Assembly: GCA_024692925.1 (NCBI GenBank)
Contig: JAILLX010000082.1
Span: forward strand, 1-19,516
DNA: 19,516 nt
Direction of reading: 5' to 3'
Origin: a bacterium
GTDB lineage: Bacteria > Pseudomonadota > Alphaproteobacteria > Rs-D84 > CACZYB01
Shown here: piece after piece, positions 15,408-19,516 of the stretch
How the letters are laid out: each line of letters starts with the position of its first letter
Numbering within the stretch: position 1 is the first letter of the stretch
The notes under the pieces: model-generated
The model's input: only the letters and a program-made list of their open reading frames with translations
Database searches by the model: none
What the model was told of the DNA's origin: nothing
Program-made: the position numbers and the translations under genes

Positions 15408-15423
15408 TCAAAGCATATCTTTT
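15399..15423. terminator. Weak AT-rich hairpin across two converging stop codons
   Basis: GAAAGATA (15399-15406) and TATCTTTT (15416-15423) pair around a 9-nt loop that includes both the mutS and the 132-aa gene stops. The stem is AT-rich, and the only T-run is part of the stem. A shared weak terminator is possible but not secure. Confidence 0.25.
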
Positions 15424-18101
15424 ATTTCATACATAATTGATAATGCAGATTTCGGAGATAAATCGTCAGGATTTATCTCCTTTAATTTATCGCGAAGACG
15501 GATAAGTTTTTCATCTTCCTCGGTCTTTTTAACAATATCAGATTGAGGTTTATATGAAAATAAATCCATTTCATCAATTTTTCGAACCAACTTTTTATTA
15601 GTAGATGTTGCATCATCGGATTCAAAATTTTCCAAAATTTGGGATGCCCTTGAAATAACTTCGGATGGAATACCAGCAATTTTTGCAACATGTATACCAT
15701 ATGATTTATCAGCAACACCAATACCAACCTTATGTATAAATACGACATCACCCTTATATTCCTTTATTTCCATAGTATGGGCAGATACATTTTTCATTTT
15801 ACTAATTGCACTGGTTAATTCATGATAGTGGGTTGCAAAAATTCCACGACAACGATTTATGTTATTCAAATATTCCAGTACAGCCCATGCAATAGATAAA
15901 CCATCAAATGTTGCAGTACCCCTTCCTATTTCATCAAGGATAACAAACGAACGTTCATCCGCTTGGTTCAAAATTGTTGCAGTTTCACTCATTTCCACCA
16001 TAAAGGTTGATTGTCCCCGTGCAAGATTATCTGATGCACCAACACGACTAAACAACTTATTTACTACACCAATATGTGCCGAAGATGCCGGCACAAATGA
16101 ACCAATCTGTGCCATAATAGTAATAATTGCATTTTGACGTAAAAATGTTGATTTACCAGCCATATTTGGACCTGTTAAAATCCAAAGTTTACTATCATCC
16201 CCCTTATTTTCAAGGATGCAATCATTTGGAATAAATGCAATATTTTGATGTTTCAAATTTGCCTCTACCACAGGATGGCGTCCATCAACAATTTCAAAAG
16301 ACAAAGAATCATCAACAATTGGCTTTACATAATCATTTTCCATAGCCAATAATGCAAGAGATGAATATAAATCCAACTTTGCAATTGCATTGGATAAAAG
16401 ATTTATATCCTCCACACGGGAAAGAATTGATTTACAAAGTTCATCAAACAAACTTAATTCCAAAGATAAACATTTATCCTGTGCAACCAAAATTTTTTGT
16501 TCTATTTCAGAAAGTTCTGGTGTGGTAAATCTTACACAATTAACCAATGTTTGTTTATGTGTAAAACCACTGTTTGGTTCAAGAAGTTTTGTTGCCTGTT
16601 TCGTTGGAACTTCGATAAAATATCCAGCCAAATTATTATATTTTATTTTTAAATTTAAAACCTGTGTATCAATGGAATATTTTGCCTGTAAATCCAAAAT
16701 AACCTGTTTCGTATTTTGAGATAAAGACTTGTATTCATCAAGTGCAGGATGATACCCCTGTTTTATAAAGCCACCATCACGAGTAATAAGTGGTGGTTCA
16801 TCAATAATCGCATTTTGAATATTATGTGCAAGCGATGAAAAATCCTTTAAATCATCAATAATACCTTGTATAGGATTATCAATTACATTTTCAGTTGATT
16901 GCAAAAGCAAAGCCTTAAGTGTTGGTATAATGTTTAATGTATCACCAACATTTAGCAAGTCACGTGGGCCAGCACGATTACAACTTATCCTTGAAATAAT
17001 TCGTTGAATATCAAAAACTTGTGCCAAAATTTCACGAATCTTTTCAATCAATTCAGAATTGGAAAAGAAAAAATCAACAATATTAAGACGGTTATTTATT
17101 TCCTTTGAATTTGCCAATGGGGAACTTAACGCCCTTTTTAATTCTCGCTTTCCCATAGGCGTTTTTGTTTTATCCATAACAGCAAAAAGATTTGATGATT
17201 TTGTAGTTTCATCATTTATATTTTCAAAAATTTCCAAATTTTTAACTGAAAAGGCATCAATTTGAAGTATATCTGAATTACTTTCCTTATGCGGTTTTGA
17301 GATATTTGGAATTTGCCCAATTTGTGTAAGGTGTATGTAATTTAAAATAGCACCTTGGACCATAACTTCACTGCTAGAAAAATTTCCAAGGGTTGATACT
17401 TCGGCAACTTTAAACACATCACAAATATTTTGTTTTGCATTTATTAAATCAAAAAAAGTATCAGGTTTTACAACAATTTTTGATTTGAATTGAGAAATAA
17501 AACTTTCCAACTTTGGATTTTGCATATCACCTTCGGATAAAATAATTTCAGCCGGATTTTTTACAACAACCAAAGATAACAACTCTGATACTGCGTTTTC
17601 TTCGAATGTATAAATTGTAAATTCACCAGTAGAAATATCCGTTAATGCGACAGAGATTTTTGGTTCTAATCCATCATTGAAAACAAGGGACATAAGGTAA
17701 TTATTAAATGAACCATTTAACAAATTATCCTCGGTCAAAGTACCAGCGGTAATGATACGAGAAACCTCACGCTTTACAACAGCCTTATACCCACGTTTTT
17801 TTGCCTCCTCTGGGCTTTCCATTTGATCACAGATTGCAACTTTGAAACCTTGACGAACAAGTTTTGGCATATACGAAGAAAAAGCATGATACGGCACACC
17901 GCACATTGGGACCTGACGTCCCATATATGTTCCACGGTGTGTAAGAGCAATATCCAATGCCTTTGACGCAATAATTGCATCATCAAAAAACAACTCGTAA
18001 AAATCACCCATACGATACATAAGCAAACAGTCCTGATGATTTGCCTTAACAGACAAATACTGTTGCATCATTGGGGTTGCTTTTGAAATATCTTCTGCCA
18101 T
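15408..18101 (-). CDS. mutS: DNA mismatch repair protein MutS (897 aa)
   Basis: MutS recognises mispairs and recruits MutL. The mismatch-binding domain has the F-x-E motif in GDFYELF (Phe34, Glu36). Connector, core and clamp domains follow (about 120-590), and the ATPase shows Walker A GPNMAGKST (644-652), STFMVEM (698-704), Walker B ILDE (721-724) and ATHYHEL (756-762). After about 815 comes a linker and a short C-terminal segment containing DLSPKSALSIMYEIKDML, the usual MutS tail that mediates tetramerisation. The length is normal, so this is MutS1 and not MutS2. AGGT about 8 nt before the ATG is the ribosome binding site. It follows the 44-aa lipoprotein gene by 13 bp and is probably co-transcribed with it. 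Confidence 0.98.
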   Translation of the reverse strand: MAEDISKATPMMQQYLSVKANHQDCLLMYRMGDFYELFFDDAIIASKALDIALTHRGTYMGRQVPMCGVPYHAFSSYMPKLVRQGFKVAICDQMESPEEAKKRGYKAVVKREVSRIITAGTLTEDNLLNGSFNNYLMSLVFNDGLEPKISVALTDISTGEFTIYTFEENAVSELLSLVVVKNPAEIILSEGDMQNPKLESFISQFKSKIVVKPDTFFDLINAKQNICDVFKVAEVSTLGNFSSSEVMVQGAILNYIHLTQIGQIPNISKPHKESNSDILQIDAFSVKNLEIFENINDETTKSSNLFAVMDKTKTPMGKRELKRALSSPLANSKEINNRLNIVDFFFSNSELIEKIREILAQVFDIQRIISRISCNRAGPRDLLNVGDTLNIIPTLKALLLQSTENVIDNPIQGIIDDLKDFSSLAHNIQNAIIDEPPLITRDGGFIKQGYHPALDEYKSLSQNTKQVILDLQAKYSIDTQVLNLKIKYNNLAGYFIEVPTKQATKLLEPNSGFTHKQTLVNCVRFTTPELSEIEQKILVAQDKCLSLELSLFDELCKSILSRVEDINLLSNAIAKLDLYSSLALLAMENDYVKPIVDDSLSFEIVDGRHPVVEANLKHQNIAFIPNDCILENKGDDSKLWILTGPNMAGKSTFLRQNAIITIMAQIGSFVPASSAHIGVVNKLFSRVGASDNLARGQSTFMVEMSETATILNQADERSFVILDEIGRGTATFDGLSIAWAVLEYLNNINRCRGIFATHYHELTSAISKMKNVSAHTMEIKEYKGDVVFIHKVGIGVADKSYGIHVAKIAGIPSEVISRASQILENFESDDATSTNKKLVRKIDEMDLFSYKPQSDIVKKTEEDEKLIRLRDKLKEINPDDLSPKSALSIMYEIKDML

Positions 18102-18114
18102 AAACTAACCTTTT

Positions 18115-18249
18115 TTATTTTTGTTCTGGTTTTAAATCTTCTGGAATAACAAGAGGGTTATTTTCTGGAAGATATTCATTATATCTGCATTTACAACCAC
18201 AACCAGAAACGAATAAACAAATAAATAATACTGATAAATACTTAAACAT
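18115..18249 (-). CDS. Small lipoprotein (44 aa), DUF3035-like tail
   Basis: A short ORF: an ATG at 18247-18249 preceded by AAGGAG at ideal spacing, and a TAA at 18115-18117. Residues 1-16 are a lipoprotein signal peptide ending in the lipobox VSGC, so Cys17 would be lipidated and N-terminal after cleavage by signal peptidase II. Cys19 and Cys21 follow at once. The mature 28 residues include EYLPENNPLVIPEDLKPEQ, which resembles the P-L-V-[IV]-P-P-D-[FL] motif of alphaproteobacterial DUF3035 (BamF-like) lipoproteins. It may be a miniature relative or an unrelated short envelope lipoprotein in the style of LptM. It lies 12 bp after the AI-2E-family gene and 13 bp before mutS in the same direction. 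Confidence 0.8.
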   Translation of the reverse strand: MFKYLSVLFICLFVSGCGCKCRYNEYLPENNPLVIPEDLKPEQK

Positions 18250-18261
18250 AATTTTCTCCTT

Positions 18262-19305
18262 TTAAAAAGTTGTTCCATCCTCAGTAAGAAGCATTGCAAA
18301 TTTCTTTGTAGATGGGAATTGTAATAAAACAATAGTTAAAATTATCATTATTGGGACACAAAGGAACATTCCAACCACACCCCACATACTTCCCCAAAAT
18401 ACAAGTGAAAGTATAAGGACAAGCGGACTTAAATTAAGACGACGTCCCATAATTTTTGGATCAATAATATTTCCAATCAAAAGCTGAATCGAAACAATAC
18501 CAATTGTCACAACCGAAATTGAAAGTAAATCACCATTAAACTGTAAAATAGAAAGAAGTATTGGAAATGTCGATGATATAATAGAACCAATTGTCGGAAT
18601 AAAATTAAAAAGAAATATTAAAATTGCCCAAAACACAGCAAAATCAAGATGTACACTTTTCATTACTATGTATGTTAAAATTCCAGTAAGAAGACTGGTA
18701 AACATTTTCACTGAAACGTATACTTCTATTTTAGAATAAACCTTTTCAAATAATGCTTTTGCATCTTTTTCTTTTTTCTTTGAGGAAAAAATTTGCGGTA
18801 TCTTTTTCGAAAAACTTTTTTCTTCTAATAATATAAAGAAAAGGTAAATAAACACCATCATAGATGACTGTACAAATCCAGCAACCCCCTGAACAATAGA
18901 ATTTATGATTTTTGCAATATCTATATCACGAATTGCACTGGAAAATGTAATTTTATTTTTAAGTCCAAAATAAGATTGAAATTTATCAAAAATTTCGCCC
19001 ATATTTTTTTGATAATGTCCGAATGTTTTTGAAACATCATCAATATTGGATTTTATCCCTATAACTATAAAATAAATAATTCCTGCTAATGTGATAATAG
19101 CAAGCAATCTTGCAATATAACGCGTCCAAATTGGCAACTTTAATTTTTCAACAAAAAACTTTGTGTAATTGGTTGTAAGTATGTAAATAAGACACCATAA
19201 AAACAATGCAACAACGAACGGAAGTATTATTGATTGTCCGACCTTTAAAATATATAAAATAAGGAATAATAGTATAAAATTTAAAGCTTTTGATTTATCA
19301 ATCAT
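18262..19305 (-). CDS. AI-2E family (PerM/TqsA-like) membrane transporter (347 aa)
   Basis: A polytopic inner-membrane protein of the PF01594 family; members include AI-2 exporter TqsA and proteins tied to ion or metabolite efflux, so the substrate cannot be assigned. Hydrophobic helices lie around 8-42, 63-84, 137-161, 200-216, 222-255, 262-280 and 294-330, with a soluble stretch at 85-135. The conserved C-terminal blocks are clear: NFIPTIGS (234-241) and GNIIDPKIMGRRLNLSP (278-294). AGGAGG 5 nt before the ATG is an excellent ribosome binding site, and an extended -10 promoter lies upstream. PerM-type genes often sit near replication or repair genes; here the neighbours are a lipoprotein and mutS. 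Confidence 0.92.
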   Translation of the reverse strand: MIDKSKALNFILLFLILYILKVGQSIILPFVVALFLWCLIYILTTNYTKFFVEKLKLPIWTRYIARLLAIITLAGIIYFIVIGIKSNIDDVSKTFGHYQKNMGEIFDKFQSYFGLKNKITFSSAIRDIDIAKIINSIVQGVAGFVQSSMMVFIYLFFILLEEKSFSKKIPQIFSSKKKEKDAKALFEKVYSKIEVYVSVKMFTSLLTGILTYIVMKSVHLDFAVFWAILIFLFNFIPTIGSIISSTFPILLSILQFNGDLLSISVVTIGIVSIQLLIGNIIDPKIMGRRLNLSPLVLILSLVFWGSMWGVVGMFLCVPIMIILTIVLLQFPSTKKFAMLLTEDGTTF

Positions 19306-19339
19306 TCATACCTCCTTTGATTACAAAACACATAGGAAA

Positions 19340-19367
19340 AATATAGCATATAAAAAAATTTTTACAA
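19340..19367 (-). promoter_or_regulatory. Extended -10 promoter of the AI-2E-family gene
   Basis: On the minus strand TTGTAA (19362-19367) and TATATT (19340-19345) are 16 bp apart, with TGC directly before the -10 box. It lies inside the left arm of the terminal palindrome, so an identical promoter pointing right exists at 19464-19491. Confidence 0.55.
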
Positions 19368-19368
19368 T

Positions 19369-19393
19369 AAAAAAGGGAGTATTTTTTACTCCC
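19369..19393 (-). terminator. Terminator hairpin in the left palindrome arm
   Basis: GGGAGTA (19375-19381) and TACTCCC (19387-19393) close on a 5-nt loop; on the minus strand six T follow (19374 down to 19369). It would end a leftward transcript entering from beyond the window. Its exact mirror image lies on the plus strand at 19438-19462. Confidence 0.7.
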
Positions 19394-19516
19394 CTTTAAT
19401 TACATATAATAACAATTGTTATTATTTTTAATTAAAGGGGAGTAAAAAATACTCCCTTTTTTATTGTAAAAATTTTTTTATATGCTATATTTTTCCTATG
19501 TGTTTTTTTATAAAAT

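Larger units (their letters stand above)
19325..19506. repeat. 182-bp near-perfect palindrome at the window end
   Basis: Arms 19325-19402 and 19429-19506 are exact reverse complements over 78 bp. The centre (19406-19425) is also self-complementary, and only two positions fail to pair (19403/19428 and 19405/19426). Each arm carries the same promoter and terminator in mirror orientation. Identity stops at 19324/19507, so the last ten bases do not mirror the AI-2E gene leader. No other gene is visible in 19306-19516. See the findings for the artefact-versus-real question. Confidence 0.9.

Noticed and set aside
19325..19506. Terminal palindrome as an insertion sequence or invertible promoter switch
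   Set aside because: There is no transposase or recombinase gene, no target-site duplication, and almost no spacer between the arms to invert.

Overview
This AT-rich window (roughly 30% G+C by eye) looks like chromosome from an uncultured, probably gut-associated alphaproteobacterium. Evidence for this is the truB-rpsO-pnp and tilS-ftsH gene orders, an N-terminus of PNPase typical of Alphaproteobacteria, and a DUF3035-like mini-lipoprotein. The assignment is an inference from gene content; no rRNA or other decisive marker is present. I see no CRISPR array, insertion sequence or prophage.

Layout. Positions 1-180 form a G+C-richer stretch with nested hairpins. It precedes two + strand genes for secreted cysteine-rich proteins (181-1404), the second with TNFR/ephrin-receptor-like CxxC repeats, closed by a strong terminator. 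Next come a small palindromic repeat (1457-1529) and a minus-strand tRNA-Ser(GCU) with its promoter. A divergent pair for alpha-glucan metabolism follows: maltokinase (minus) and 4-alpha-glucanotransferase MalQ (plus). MalQ shares a bidirectional terminator with the long minus-strand block.

The minus-strand block reads, in transcription order, truB - rpsO - small Cys-rich ORF - (terminator-like hairpin, long pnp-leader hairpin) - pnp - murI - tilS - ftsH - MsbA-like ABC exporter. It combines tRNA modification, ribosome and RNA turnover, peptidoglycan precursor supply, membrane proteolysis and probable lipid export. Spacing is tight: rpsO and the small ORF share one base, and ftsH and the exporter overlap by 8 bp.

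Beyond truB, an unrecognised 132-aa protein gene runs on the + strand from a near-consensus promoter and meets mutS tail to tail with no base between stop codons. A second minus-strand cluster follows: AI-2E-family membrane protein - 44-aa lipoprotein - mutS. The window closes with a 182-bp almost perfect palindrome containing a mirrored terminator and promoter; it is either a real giant cruciform or an assembly-junction artefact.

The least explained items are the terminal palindrome, the Cys-rich ORF between rpsO and pnp, the 132-aa gene beside mutS, the cysteine-rich secreted pair, and the structured leader at the window start.
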